Position numbers and translations under genes: made by a program | Assembly: GCA_942491575.1 (NCBI GenBank) | Contig: CALOBT010000031.1 | Span: 1,612,001-1,676,000 of the forward strand | Direction: 5' to 3' | Source: CAZHNW01 sp942491575 | GTDB lineage: Bacteria; Spirochaetota; UBA4802; UBA5550 | Length of the DNA stretch: 64,000 bases | Shown: piece after piece, positions 43,008 to 51,989 of the stretch | Layout of the letters: every line of letters begins with the position of its first letter | How positions within the stretch are numbered: the first letter of the stretch is position 1 | The notes under the pieces: model-generated | What the model was told of the DNA's origin: nothing | Databases searched by the model: none | The model's input: only the letters and a program-made list of their open reading frames with translations

Positions 43008-44786
43008 ATGAAAAAAATTATTTTTGTAATTATAGCTCTTTTTTTCTTTTTAGAAACTGTATATGGAAAAACTGCAATCACGGTTGATAATAAACGTGAT
43101 TTGATATTCTGCAATCCTCATGTAACTGTACTGGAAGATCCCGGCCGAAATTTTTCATTTGAAAGTGTAATTAATTCTGACAGCTTTTCCCGGCAAAACA
43201 GCCTCAATTTGGGTATAACTTCATCTCAGTACTGGATGAAGTTCACCGTTTCTGTTCCGGATAATAATAAAGAAAAACTGTTTTTAGTGATCCCTAACCC
43301 CAAGCTTGATTTGTGCGAAATATTTATACCGGATAAGGGGCGGTATCGTTCGGTCACGATGGGTGATCATTTCACCTACGGTCAAAAAAATAGAGACTTT
43401 CATCTGTTCAGTGCTGAAATTAACAGTGTCCCGGGTGAATACACATATTACTTGCGAGCCAGAAACAGCGACTGGTTTGTTGTACCTCTCTTCATGTTTA
43501 CAGAACAACATTATGAGAGTTTTAAGAATAGATCTAATCTTCTGGATGGCCTGCTCTACGGAGCATTGCTTGTCATGTTTCTTTATTTTTTCATTATAGG
43601 AATTTCCACAAAAGATAATACGAATATTTTATTCTCACTATATGTCCTGAGTGCATTAGCCTATGAATTTATTTCCATTGGACACTTTCGGGAATATATT
43701 ATGCCTCACTCAATGGTGCCTGACCATATCCCCTATACAGTTGCATTGATCGCATCAGCCCTTTTTCTATTCTTTTTTAAATCTTATCTCTTTTCTGATA
43801 AAACCGGAAATCCAGTAATGGTACAGGCAATTGCACCAATCGGGTCCCTGACGTTACTGGTTTCATTTGTTACATTTTTTATACCGGTTAAAATTACCGT
43901 ACAGCTCAATGCTCTAGTATCAATGATTGTTTTTGCTGTTTTAATATGGGGAGGGCTCTATGCCCTTATAAAGAAAAACCGTCAGGCATACTTTTTAATG
44001 GCTGCTCTTTCAGTCAGTACTGCGGGATCAATTGTTTTCTATCTTCTCTGGGGTGGATTATTGCCCCTGAATACATTTACCCTCAGAGCCTTTCCGGTAA
44101 GTTTTATCCTCATGCTGTCACTCCTTGCCCTTGGTATGGCTGACAAGGTAAATATGGTTAACCGGGAAAATATACGTCTTGCTAAGCTGGAAAAGAAATA
44201 TGAAATGCTGAAATATAAGGTGCTGCAGGAGAGAACTAATCCTCATTTTCTGTTTAATGCTCTTGCCACTCTGAACTCAATAATGAAAAGAGATATTGTT
44301 CTGGCGGAAAAAGCCATTCTTTCCCTGTCTGGAATTTATCGTTTCCTGACAGATTCAGCATCCAGGGAACTTATTTCTCTTGATGAAGAGATGAATTTTA
44401 TAACGAGTTATCTTGATTTTGAAAAAATTACATATGTTTCTGATCTGTCAGCGGAGGTCATTGCTGAAGGGTCTTTTAAGGATATTATGATCCCTCCCTT
44501 AACAGTTCAACCCTTTGTCCGTAATGCAATCAAACATGGTCTTGAAAAATATGGAGGGAAAGAGCATGTGACAGTTATAGCAAAAAATAAAAACAATTTG
44601 ATAAGTATTGAAGTTTTAGATGATGGTCCGGGTTTAGAGAAAGAGGACATCTATTCAAGAACAATTGGTAATATTACTGAACTCCTTAAATATCACTATA
44701 AATCATCCAGGGTCATTGTAGCGAACCGCAGAGAAGGTGGAGTCAGGGCCTGTATTGAGATACCTGTGAAAGATAGAAAGCTGTAA
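43008..44786 (+). CDS. LytS-type sensor histidine kinase with 7TM-DISM region
   Basis: 592 residues from the ATG at 43008 (MKKIIFVIIALFFFLETVYG), which gives a signal peptide. Residues about 25-170 form an extracellular beta domain of the 7TMR-DISMED2 type (SQYWMKFTVSVPDNNKEKLF). Seven helices follow (about 180-385). The kinase core has the phospho-acceptor His in ERTNPHFLFNALATLNSI (about 418-435) and an ATPase N-box IPPLTVQPFVRNAIKHGL with a G box in VLDDGPGLEKED. It faces the LytTR gene tail to tail, so the two are not in one operon; they probably form one two-component system. Confidence 0.87.
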   Translation: MKKIIFVIIALFFFLETVYGKTAITVDNKRDLIFCNPHVTVLEDPGRNFSFESVINSDSFSRQNSLNLGITSSQYWMKFTVSVPDNNKEKLFLVIPNPKLDLCEIFIPDKGRYRSVTMGDHFTYGQKNRDFHLFSAEINSVPGEYTYYLRARNSDWFVVPLFMFTEQHYESFKNRSNLLDGLLYGALLVMFLYFFIIGISTKDNTNILFSLYVLSALAYEFISIGHFREYIMPHSMVPDHIPYTVALIASALFLFFFKSYLFSDKTGNPVMVQAIAPIGSLTLLVSFVTFFIPVKITVQLNALVSMIVFAVLIWGGLYALIKKNRQAYFLMAALSVSTAGSIVFYLLWGGLLPLNTFTLRAFPVSFILMLSLLALGMADKVNMVNRENIRLAKLEKKYEMLKYKVLQERTNPHFLFNALATLNSIMKRDIVLAEKAILSLSGIYRFLTDSASRELISLDEEMNFITSYLDFEKITYVSDLSAEVIAEGSFKDIMIPPLTVQPFVRNAIKHGLEKYGGKEHVTVIAKNKNNLISIEVLDDGPGLEKEDIYSRTIGNITELLKYHYKSSRVIVANRREGGVRACIEIPVKDRKL

Positions 44787-44846
44787 TGCAGTATGTTTTC
44801 TCAGGTGAATATTTTTTTCGAAAAACGCTTATGTATTTTTGCAGTG

Positions 44847-45587
44847 TTATTTAACTTTACTATTGAGAAGCAGTTGTTTTATCTCTTTCTGATATGACTT
44901 GCCTACGGGTATTTGTGTATCATCGTCATCTTTCAGGTAAAGAATAAAGTTGTTATGTTTTGATCTTGCATGTGATAAAAATGAGGTATTTACTAAATAT
45001 TTCCTATGTACCCTGACGAAGCGCCCTGAGGACAGTCTGCTCTCAAAGTCCTTCATAAGGCATGACGCATCAAAGTCCTTGTCAACTGTATGTACAATTG
45101 TAGCCTTACCGCTTGCGGTTAAATACACTATATCATCATAGCTTATAAAAAAATTACCGCCCTGGCCTTTGAATGAAATGCCCAGTTCACGGAGAGGTTT
45201 CTGAAGGGGTATTGTTTTTTCTGAATTTGACAGAAACCGTTTTATTGACATGTTAAAGCGATCATTGGTGAGGGGTTTCAATATATAATCTATTGCTCCC
45301 AGCTCAAATGCCTTTATGGCATAATCATCATACGCCGTAATGAAAACGACATAGGGAGGATTTTCCAGGCTTTCAAGAAGTTCTACGCCTGAGCATTCAG
45401 GCAGATTGATATCCAGAAGCAGCAGATCAACAGAACCGGTTCTGAGTTTTTCAAGGGCCTCCTTGCCATTGCGGGAGTATCCCGAAAGTATAAGGGAGGG
45501 ATGGCTGGCAACGCATCTTTTGACTTCTTCCAGCTGGTGTATATTGTCTTCAACAATGAAAACCGATTTTTTCTTCATGTTAGTCAT
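44847..45587 (-). CDS. LytTR-family response regulator
   Basis: 246 residues (an ATG at 45578 is an alternative start). Receiver: FIVEDN acidic pair, phosphorylated Asp in LLLLDINLPECSG, Thr in FITAYDDYAIKAFEL and Lys in DYILKPLTNDRF. The LytTR DNA-binding domain follows: DIVYLTASGKATIVHTVDKD and FVRVHRKYLVN. Such regulators bind paired direct repeats at target promoters. It pairs with the convergent LytS-type kinase. Confidence 0.88.
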   Translation of the reverse strand: MTNMKKKSVFIVEDNIHQLEEVKRCVASHPSLILSGYSRNGKEALEKLRTGSVDLLLLDINLPECSGVELLESLENPPYVVFITAYDDYAIKAFELGAIDYILKPLTNDRFNMSIKRFLSNSEKTIPLQKPLRELGISFKGQGGNFFISYDDIVYLTASGKATIVHTVDKDFDASCLMKDFESRLSSGRFVRVHRKYLVNTSFLSHARSKHNNFILYLKDDDDTQIPVGKSYQKEIKQLLLNSKVK

Positions 45588-46228
45588 ATGTTATCACTAT
45601 TCGCAAGGCCCGCTGTGTAAATCAGCCCGTATTTTAAGTAAAATCTGCCTGCATCCACTAAAAAATCGAATTATTCACTCCAGCTATCATACCGTTCATT
45701 CTTTAAAGCTTATTTCAGTTGACAGCAGGGTAATATTATTTTCATCATAACAGTACAAACCACCCGGGTGGGCTTTAGGTATGTCTAAAATTCATGGATT
45801 CAGATGTAAAGAACTTTTTTTGTGTAACCTGTGTCGTGGAAAATCTCAGTTCAGGATGGTTTTCAGTGTCATGTCACATTCACCTGGCCGTATTCTATTC
45901 TCTGGTAGTATTTGTATTTGAAATGTTTATCTCCGCCAGCCATGAATCCCCGGGCTGATTACCATTTATAATTTATGTATTAACGGTTGTAAATTCTACT
46001 TTTTTATTAGATTTAACAAAATAGACATGGAACCAAAAAATATTGAGGGGGCATTTCGCCTTCGGGAGGTGAGGGTTCCCTAAAACTTTTTGAAGGTGGG
46101 TTTCTGGATACCGTTGAGTCTGGTGGGGGATGGTTGCTGCTTGAGTGAAAAGGTTTTGCTGCGGAATGTGAACGAGTATGTTCCGAATGCAACTAAACAA
46201 TTATTTTAATAAAATATACTCATGAATA
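45588..46228. other. Intergenic region, 641 bp
   Basis: No supported gene. Around 46027-46080 GGAACC and GGTTCC arms enclose a G- and C-rich stretch. Frames on both strands near 46080-46200 are interrupted and match nothing I know; this could be decayed coding sequence. Confidence 0.35.
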
Positions 46229-47572
46229 TCAGGTGGTTCGAAGCAGGGAACTTACGATGCGTTCCAGATGACGGAGGGAGTTGCATTCTTCCACGAAGTG
46301 GCAGCAGGTCATTATTTTCCTCATCTCGGAGTCCCCTGTCTCCCAGCGGTTCCGCCTCTCGGGATTGAGCCATATTACCTGTTTGCACCGGTTATAAACT
46401 CTCTCCAGGTGTTCGATTCCCAGGTGGCCGTGATTGTTTCTTCCATCTCCAAGGATGATCACTGATGTGCGGTGATCCAGATCGTCAAGGCAGAGCTCGC
46501 AGAAATCCGTAAAGGCGCGCCCGTAATCGGTAAATCCGTTTCCATATTTGTTAAGGGTCTCGGTGATGGCCTCTTCCACTTCCTTACCCCTGAACAGATC
46601 TGTGACCTCGCCCAGGGATGAGGAGAAGGCAAAGGAGCGAATTTTCGGGAGCACCTCATTCATACTGTAGAGAACCATTAATAGGAATTTGGCCACCGCC
46701 CGGACTGAGCCGCTCACGTCACAGATAACAAACACTGAGGGACGGTCCATTTTGCGTGTTTTCCAGTAAGTGTCTATAAGGACCCCGTCGTGAGACATGT
46801 TTTTCCTGAGGGTTTTCCGAATATCGATCTGTCCCTGTCGAGACTTCTTCCTTCTACGGGAGTTCAGGGCGATGAGTCTTTTGGCCATTTTTCTCACCAG
46901 CTCGTAGAGCATCCTTAAATCTTTCTTTTCGATATGGTTGAGTTTGATTTGCTGAAGTGTTTCTTCCCTGAGTGTTTGACCATTCTCTCCGGCAAGTATA
47001 ACGAACTGTTCTTCTACATAATCCTTTACCTCATCGAGGAGAAGCCGTTTCCTGCGTATCAGCAGGCGTGCCATGTCTCCTGATTCGGGTGAGCCATGTT
47101 CCTCAAGGCGGCGAATCTCCCTTTCCAGGGATTCCTGACCCATTCCTGACATGATACGCTGAACGTACTTTCCTTTCTGCATGAAGAAGCTCATCTCGTT
47201 TAGATCCGCGGTTTCCGCCGCCCCTGCCAGGCTGATCGCCAGCCCCGGTTGATCAGCCTCAATAAGCATTAAGGCGAGATCCGATTCATCGCTCAAGACC
47301 TGAGAAGGAAGTAAATCATATGTCTCACTACAGGGAAAGGCTCTTCGGGTAAACTGGTTGAATGAGAAGAAGCGATCAAAACTGTCATAGAAAATTTCCT
47401 TCTCTTCCTCAGATTTGGAAAGCACCAGTGACAGGGCTGTGCGGAGTCTGCTCTTCTCGTGGAAGCCCACCAGTTCAGTTACATGCATGGCATCTATTGA
47501 CTCAGAGGTGGAGATCCGTACATCCTTACCCCTCAGATACTGAATGAACTGCCCGAGCTTTTGCTCCATCAC
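46229..47572 (-). CDS. VWA-domain protein (CoxE-like)
   Basis: 447 residues. A helical N-terminal half is followed by a von Willebrand A domain with the MIDAS motif FVICDVSGSVRAVAKFLLMV (D-x-S-G-S, about 275-294), the Thr in GFTDYGRAF and the Asp in SVIILGDGRNN. It overlaps the MoxR gene upstream by 4 bp, which is the usual MoxR-VWA coupling. These pairs act as metal-insertion or protein-remodelling chaperones (CoxDE, GvpN-type). No target enzyme is adjacent; the nearest candidates are the Fe-S/ferredoxin genes upstream on the same strand. Confidence 0.85.
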   Translation of the reverse strand: MMEQKLGQFIQYLRGKDVRISTSESIDAMHVTELVGFHEKSRLRTALSLVLSKSEEEKEIFYDSFDRFFSFNQFTRRAFPCSETYDLLPSQVLSDESDLALMLIEADQPGLAISLAGAAETADLNEMSFFMQKGKYVQRIMSGMGQESLEREIRRLEEHGSPESGDMARLLIRRKRLLLDEVKDYVEEQFVILAGENGQTLREETLQQIKLNHIEKKDLRMLYELVRKMAKRLIALNSRRRKKSRQGQIDIRKTLRKNMSHDGVLIDTYWKTRKMDRPSVFVICDVSGSVRAVAKFLLMVLYSMNEVLPKIRSFAFSSSLGEVTDLFRGKEVEEAITETLNKYGNGFTDYGRAFTDFCELCLDDLDHRTSVIILGDGRNNHGHLGIEHLERVYNRCKQVIWLNPERRNRWETGDSEMRKIMTCCHFVEECNSLRHLERIVSSLLRTT

Positions 47573-48504
47573 AGAATCCCCGCAGCAATTTCTCTGAGCT
47601 CGGCGTTTACATACGAAATGTCGTCCTCGAATTTAAGAATGACATTGAGAGTCTTTTGAATGATTTCCCGATCAAGGGAATCGACATTCATCAGAAGAAG
47701 GGTTCGCGCCCAGTCGATGGATTCGCTTATGGCTGGCTTTTTTTTGAGATCAAGATCCCTCACTTTATGAATGAAGGATACAAGCTGGGACCTGAGCCTC
47801 TTCGAAATGCCGGGGACACGTGATTCGATAATCCGCATCTCAAGTGAGATTTCAGGGAAGGGTATGAACAGATGGATGCAACGGCGCTTTATTGCATCAC
47901 TGAGCTCACGGGTATTGTTGCTGGTAAGTAAAACGACCGGGATCGTCCGTGCTTGTACTGTTCCGATTTCGGGAATAGAGATCTGGTATTCGGAGATAAT
48001 TTCAAGGAGGAGTGATTCAAATTCGTGATCGGATTTGTCTAATTCGTCGATGAGTAGTATCGATCCGTTAGATTCTCCGAGCGACTTCAGGAGGGGGCGC
48101 GCCTCAAGGAATTCTTCTGAAAAAAAAATGTCCCCGAATTCATGGAGCCGTGCTACAGAGTCGGAAAATCCTTTCACACCCTCAAGGATATCTCCGAGCT
48201 TTTCTCTGAGAACCTGAGTATAAAGCAGCTGTTTCCCGTATTTCCACTCGTAGAGGGCCTTGGATTCATCAAGCCCCTCATAGCACTGAAGCCGAATAAG
48301 GGGAAGATTCGTGTAGAGTGATACAACCCTTGCGAGTTCTGTTTTTCCCACGCCGGGAGGGCCCTCAATCAGTACGGGCTTTTTCAGGTTACAGGCAATA
48401 TAGAGGGAGGTTGCGATTGATTCATTGCAGATATATCCCAGGTCTGCCAGCCCTTCATCGATAACTTCGATCGAACGAAAAAGGTCCAATACTTCACTGT
48501 TCAT
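47569..48504 (-). CDS. MoxR-family AAA+ ATPase
   Basis: 311 residues. Walker A is EGPPGVGKTELARV (about 43-56), Walker B SILLIDELDKSDHEFESLLL, sensor 1 VVLLTSNNTREL and the arginine finger region AIKRRCIHLFIPFP. It is the first gene of the MoxR-VWA pair and starts 117 bp downstream of the ferredoxin-like gene. It probably remodels a client together with the VWA partner. Confidence 0.9.
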   Translation of the reverse strand: MNSEVLDLFRSIEVIDEGLADLGYICNESIATSLYIACNLKKPVLIEGPPGVGKTELARVVSLYTNLPLIRLQCYEGLDESKALYEWKYGKQLLYTQVLREKLGDILEGVKGFSDSVARLHEFGDIFFSEEFLEARPLLKSLGESNGSILLIDELDKSDHEFESLLLEIISEYQISIPEIGTVQARTIPVVLLTSNNTRELSDAIKRRCIHLFIPFPEISLEMRIIESRVPGISKRLRSQLVSFIHKVRDLDLKKKPAISESIDWARTLLLMNVDSLDREIIQKTLNVILKFEDDISYVNAELREIAAGIL

Positions 48505-48621
48505 TTTTTCATTCCCATTCCGTATACGCTGTTTTATAAGGAAGGTTTCCTCCTTTTTTTTCTGAATTCGCAGAATGTCATGGCCTCTGTCAAGAAGCAG
48601 ATTAATGTAATGTTTTTTAGT

Positions 48622-49731
48622 TCACGCATGAACTTTCTTTTTATTTTTCATCCTCGGGGGAGAGACAAAAACCTCTCTCTTTCCCGTATTGACAAGTCTG
48701 GCTGCATTATAAGTGCAGTGGTGTGCACAGATGCCGCATCCCAGGCATCTTTCATTTTCAACTTCAGCAGTTACATCATTCAAATGAATGGCATCCATGG
48801 GACACATGTCTACACATGCATAACATCCCGTACATGCATCCCTGTCAATTTCAGCCAGGAAGGAAGTCACCGAGTGCATGGCCCTTGCACCCTTATGAAA
48901 AAGCTGGAATGTCGCACAACAGCATTTGCAGCAGGCGCAAATTGCTTCTTGATCCTTATCGGGATCAAGCTTGGCGTGAAATGATTTATGTATCAGTCCG
49001 GCATCTTCTGATTCCCTCAGAATCTTCAGTGCCTCCTCCCCGGATATCTGGCGGGCAAATTTCTGTTCGATGGTAAACTCTGCTGACGGACCAAATATCA
49101 GGCAGTTTTCCCTTTTATCTGTTAACTTGCATGCCTCACCCAACAGATCTTTTTCATGCCTGCAGAAACAGGTGGCCACCGCTATTGTATCAAACTTATC
49201 GATAATTTTTTTTACTTCATCCGCTGGTAAAATTATTTCCCCGGAGAGCTGAACTTGGCTTTCCACTGGTATGATGCGGTCTGCGGCAGGCAGGTATTTC
49301 ATAGCCTCCACAACATTGTCGTAATTGGATTGTACCAGGTCTGATATCTCTCCGAAGAGTTTGTCGAAACAGTGAGCCAGTTTCTTATCCCTCTCTGTAG
49401 TTCCACCTCGCATGAGTGTGAATTCGAAAATACCCGGAAATAATGGAAGGAGGCGATATATAGAAAGGCCTGTGGAACGGCTGGCGATGCCCGATACGAC
49501 ACCGGCCTGCATTAGCTCATTCAAAATTTCCATCAACTCGTGTTTCGTTCTGCCCGTCTTTTCTTCAAGTTCTTCTATTGTAAGCGACCGGGTGAATACA
49601 GTTATGAATTTAGCCTGTTCCTCTGTCATTATAGTCTGGAGGAGTTCGATAGCGGTTGCCGTAGCCGGAATGGGCATTTGACCGGCAGCGATAATTGTGT
49701 TTAAGGCCTTGTTCCAGATTTTTTCCTTCAT
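48622..49731 (-). CDS. Winged-helix/ferredoxin protein, paralogue B
   Basis: 369 residues. Residues about 40-95 resemble a winged helix-turn-helix (SLTIEELEEKTGRTKHELM). The middle holds cysteine sets CFCRHEKDLLGEAC (about 188-201) and CACCKCCC (about 264-271). The C-terminus is a dicluster ferredoxin: CTGCYACVDMCPMD and CLGCGICAHHCTY. No membrane segment. AGGAGG lies 9-14 nt upstream of the ATG. It is the second gene after the operator at 50985 and is a clear paralogue of the gene upstream of it. Probably a cytoplasmic electron carrier coupled to acyl-CoA oxidation; the function of the N-terminal domain (DNA or protein binding) is unknown. Confidence 0.72.
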   Translation of the reverse strand: MKEKIWNKALNTIIAAGQMPIPATATAIELLQTIMTEEQAKFITVFTRSLTIEELEEKTGRTKHELMEILNELMQAGVVSGIASRSTGLSIYRLLPLFPGIFEFTLMRGGTTERDKKLAHCFDKLFGEISDLVQSNYDNVVEAMKYLPAADRIIPVESQVQLSGEIILPADEVKKIIDKFDTIAVATCFCRHEKDLLGEACKLTDKRENCLIFGPSAEFTIEQKFARQISGEEALKILRESEDAGLIHKSFHAKLDPDKDQEAICACCKCCCATFQLFHKGARAMHSVTSFLAEIDRDACTGCYACVDMCPMDAIHLNDVTAEVENERCLGCGICAHHCTYNAARLVNTGKREVFVSPPRMKNKKKVHA

Positions 49732-49805
49732 TTTTTTTATCTTCCTCCTTATGATTTTTCAGCTGTTAAGGGAACCTGCCGTGTTATATCCCATATGAGG
49801 CAGAA

Positions 49806-50960
49806 TTACCGCAATCGTGGCGGCGGAACACATACCTTCCGCATACCTTCCTGCAGCGTGATTGCCCCGGCTGTACAGAAGCGCGCGCATACGGCGCACC
49901 CGATACAATAGCTTTCCTCCCTGATCGCTTTGCCGCTACCATCAAGTTCTATGGCATCCACGGGGCACCGCTCCACGCAATCACCACAGCCAGTGCAGGC
50001 TTTATAGTCAATGATGGATAGATAGTTTGTGGCGTTTATCATGGGGGCTGCTCCATTTCTCCAGAGCATGAAGGTATCACAGTAATCCTTGCAGCAGTTG
50101 CAGATGCTGTTTTCTTCTTTCTCAATATTTGATCCGTTATGAAAGGCTTTATGGACAAGCCCGGCCTTTTCGGCCTGTGTGAGTATCCGAAGGGCCTCAT
50201 CCCTGTCAATGGGCCTGGAAAATCCCTGGGCAATTGTATGACGCGCTGACTTCCCGAAGGTGAAGCAGACCTCAGAGGGGGAATCATAGGCGCAGGGTTT
50301 TTCCAGCATCCTGTTGTAGTTTCTACAGAAGCAGTGGCCCACGGCGATCTCATCAAACTTATTGATTATATCTTTTACGGTCCTTGCGGGTATTACCTGC
50401 TCCTCTGCGGCAATGGCTTCGTTGATAATTATGGGTTTGCCGTCTTCCTTTTCGAATACCGGGATAGTCCGGTCAACAGGCGGCTGCACCTTGTAAACCG
50501 GCAGGAGCTGATCATACTTGCTCTGGATGTTATCGCGAAGCTCTTCCAGTAGTTTTTCGTATAGTTTTGCTATCTTTTTATGTCTGGTCAGATCCATGTC
50601 GTCGGTGAGTTCGTTCATAAAGGTGTACTCAAAGGTGCCAACCACAATGAGTGGCAGTACTTTATAGACTGCCACTCCCCTGGAATTGGGCTGGTTGAAG
50701 ATGATTCCCTTTTTGGCAAGACGGTCCGTGATAGTGGCAATCTCATCATTCGAAAGGCCTGATTTCTCCTTTAGCTGTTTATGAGATAGTGATGTCCCCT
50801 GGTTGAAGTTGTTACTGATAAAAGCGGCATCCTTTTCATTAAGGTAATACTTTACAATTTCCACGAGGGTATCGGTTATGGCAAAGGGGACCATCCCAGC
50901 CCGGGCAATCACACTTGCAGCTTTGCTGAAATTGTCCTGATTGATATCTATATCTTTCAT
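49806..50960 (-). CDS. Winged-helix/ferredoxin protein, paralogue A
   Basis: 384 residues with the same layout as its neighbour: winged-helix-like segment (SLSHKQLKEKSGLSNDEIAT, about 52-71), middle cysteines CFCRNYNRMLEKPC and CNCCKDYC, and a dicluster ferredoxin with CTGCGDCVERCPVD and CIGCAVCARFCTA. The middle Cys set differs slightly between the paralogues (CNCCKDYC against CACCKCCC). It is the first gene of the operon, 24 bp downstream of an ACTGATATGTCAGT operator, so it belongs to the TetR fatty-acid regulon. Role: likely electron transfer from dehydrogenases; the partner is not in the window. Confidence 0.72.
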   Translation of the reverse strand: MKDIDINQDNFSKAASVIARAGMVPFAITDTLVEIVKYYLNEKDAAFISNNFNQGTSLSHKQLKEKSGLSNDEIATITDRLAKKGIIFNQPNSRGVAVYKVLPLIVVGTFEYTFMNELTDDMDLTRHKKIAKLYEKLLEELRDNIQSKYDQLLPVYKVQPPVDRTIPVFEKEDGKPIIINEAIAAEEQVIPARTVKDIINKFDEIAVGHCFCRNYNRMLEKPCAYDSPSEVCFTFGKSARHTIAQGFSRPIDRDEALRILTQAEKAGLVHKAFHNGSNIEKEENSICNCCKDYCDTFMLWRNGAAPMINATNYLSIIDYKACTGCGDCVERCPVDAIELDGSGKAIREESYCIGCAVCARFCTAGAITLQEGMRKVCVPPPRLR

Positions 50961-50984
50961 GGTATCCTCCTTCCCTGAATGAGT

Positions 50985-50998
50985 ACTGATATGTCAGT
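50985..50998. promoter_or_regulatory. TetR operator site A
   Basis: ACTGATATGTCAGT, one base off the perfect 14-bp palindrome ACTGACATGTCAGT. It lies 25 bp before the start codon of ferredoxin paralogue A (minus strand), overlapping where a promoter is expected. Confidence 0.7.
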
Positions 50999-51121
50999 TC
51001 TGGTTTAGAAAAGCAAGCATAAAATTTTTTATATAGACTCTGTATTCACTCCGCCGTCATACGGGAGCTGCAACGGTCACGGCATACAGTATTTTTTAAA
51101 TCCTATTATTTATAATTATAC

Positions 51122-51150
51122 TTGACAATTTGTCAACTTTACACAGTACT
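51122..51150 (+). promoter_or_regulatory. Promoter of the crotonase/NMO operon
   Basis: TTGACA (51122-51127), a 17-nt spacer, and AGTACT as a weak -10 box that overlaps operator site B. TTGACAA and TTGTCAA also form an inverted repeat at the -35 box. Confidence 0.45.
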
Positions 51151-51162
51151 GACATGTCAGTA
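51147..51162. promoter_or_regulatory. TetR operator site B
   Basis: TACTGACATGTCAGTA, a perfect 16-bp palindrome, 42 bp before the start of the crotonase gene. It covers the likely -10 box, so binding would block transcription. Confidence 0.8.
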
Positions 51163-51204
51163 TTAACTTATGGTTTCAAATATTTTTAAATAGGGGATAT
51201 TTTC

Positions 51205-51879
51205 ATGAAACATCTAGAGTTGAAAAAAAAAGGAAATGTTTTTATCGTCACTTTAATAGATAGTGACAATAAAAATACTTTCAGCAGTGACGCCCTGGTG
51301 GAATATAACAGTGTATTTGATGAAATAGAGAAATCAACCGGTAACGCTGCGCTGGTCATTGCCAGCAGTCACCCGAAGTTTTTTTCAAATGGCATAAACC
51401 TGCAGTGGTATGCGGAAATTTCTCATGAGGAGCAGAACCAGTTTCTCTATGATGTAAAAAAGACCCTGATGCGCGCCGCACTTTTAAATTTACCAACTGT
51501 GGCATGCCTCACCGGCCATGCATATGCCATGGGCGCGATTATGGCCAGTTCAATGGATTTCAGGATAATGCGTTCTGACAGGGGACGTTTCTGCTTTCCG
51601 GAAATCAACTACGGGATGCCCCTTGATGAAGCACTCCTGGCGATTATTAATAATCTGCCGAACCAGACTGCTGTAAACAAGCTGGTTTTAACCGGGGCAG
51701 CAATGAAAGGTGAGGAATGCCTTGCTCTCCATGTGGTTGACGCTATATACCCGGAAGATGAACTTTTTGAAAAAACAATTGAGTTCGCCAAAGAGATGGC
51801 AGGGAAGGGACGTGATAATTACGCTTACATTAAAAATAATATGAAAAAAGATCTCAGGGAGTTTTACAGTTCCTGGTAG
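51205..51879 (+). CDS. Enoyl-CoA hydratase/isomerase-family protein
   Basis: 224 residues of the crotonase fold. The first oxyanion-loop region is KFFSNGINLQWYAEI, the second GHAYAMGAIMASSMDF. The hydratase Glu of the second loop is replaced (A-I-M), but a later Glu in FPEINYGMPLDEA matches the catalytic Glu of delta3,delta2-enoyl-CoA isomerases. It therefore probably shifts double bonds in unsaturated fatty-acid breakdown. The first gene under operator site B. Confidence 0.75.
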   Translation: MKHLELKKKGNVFIVTLIDSDNKNTFSSDALVEYNSVFDEIEKSTGNAALVIASSHPKFFSNGINLQWYAEISHEEQNQFLYDVKKTLMRAALLNLPTVACLTGHAYAMGAIMASSMDFRIMRSDRGRFCFPEINYGMPLDEALLAIINNLPNQTAVNKLVLTGAAMKGEECLALHVVDAIYPEDELFEKTIEFAKEMAGKGRDNYAYIKNNMKKDLREFYSSW

Positions 51880-51989
51880 CCTTTTTAAGTCGTTCCATAG
51901 AAAACGCTTATCTGCACTTGATAATAATTGGCGGAAATATATAGGGTAAAAGTATCAAGTAGACAATAGCAGGAGAAAAGTTATATTTT

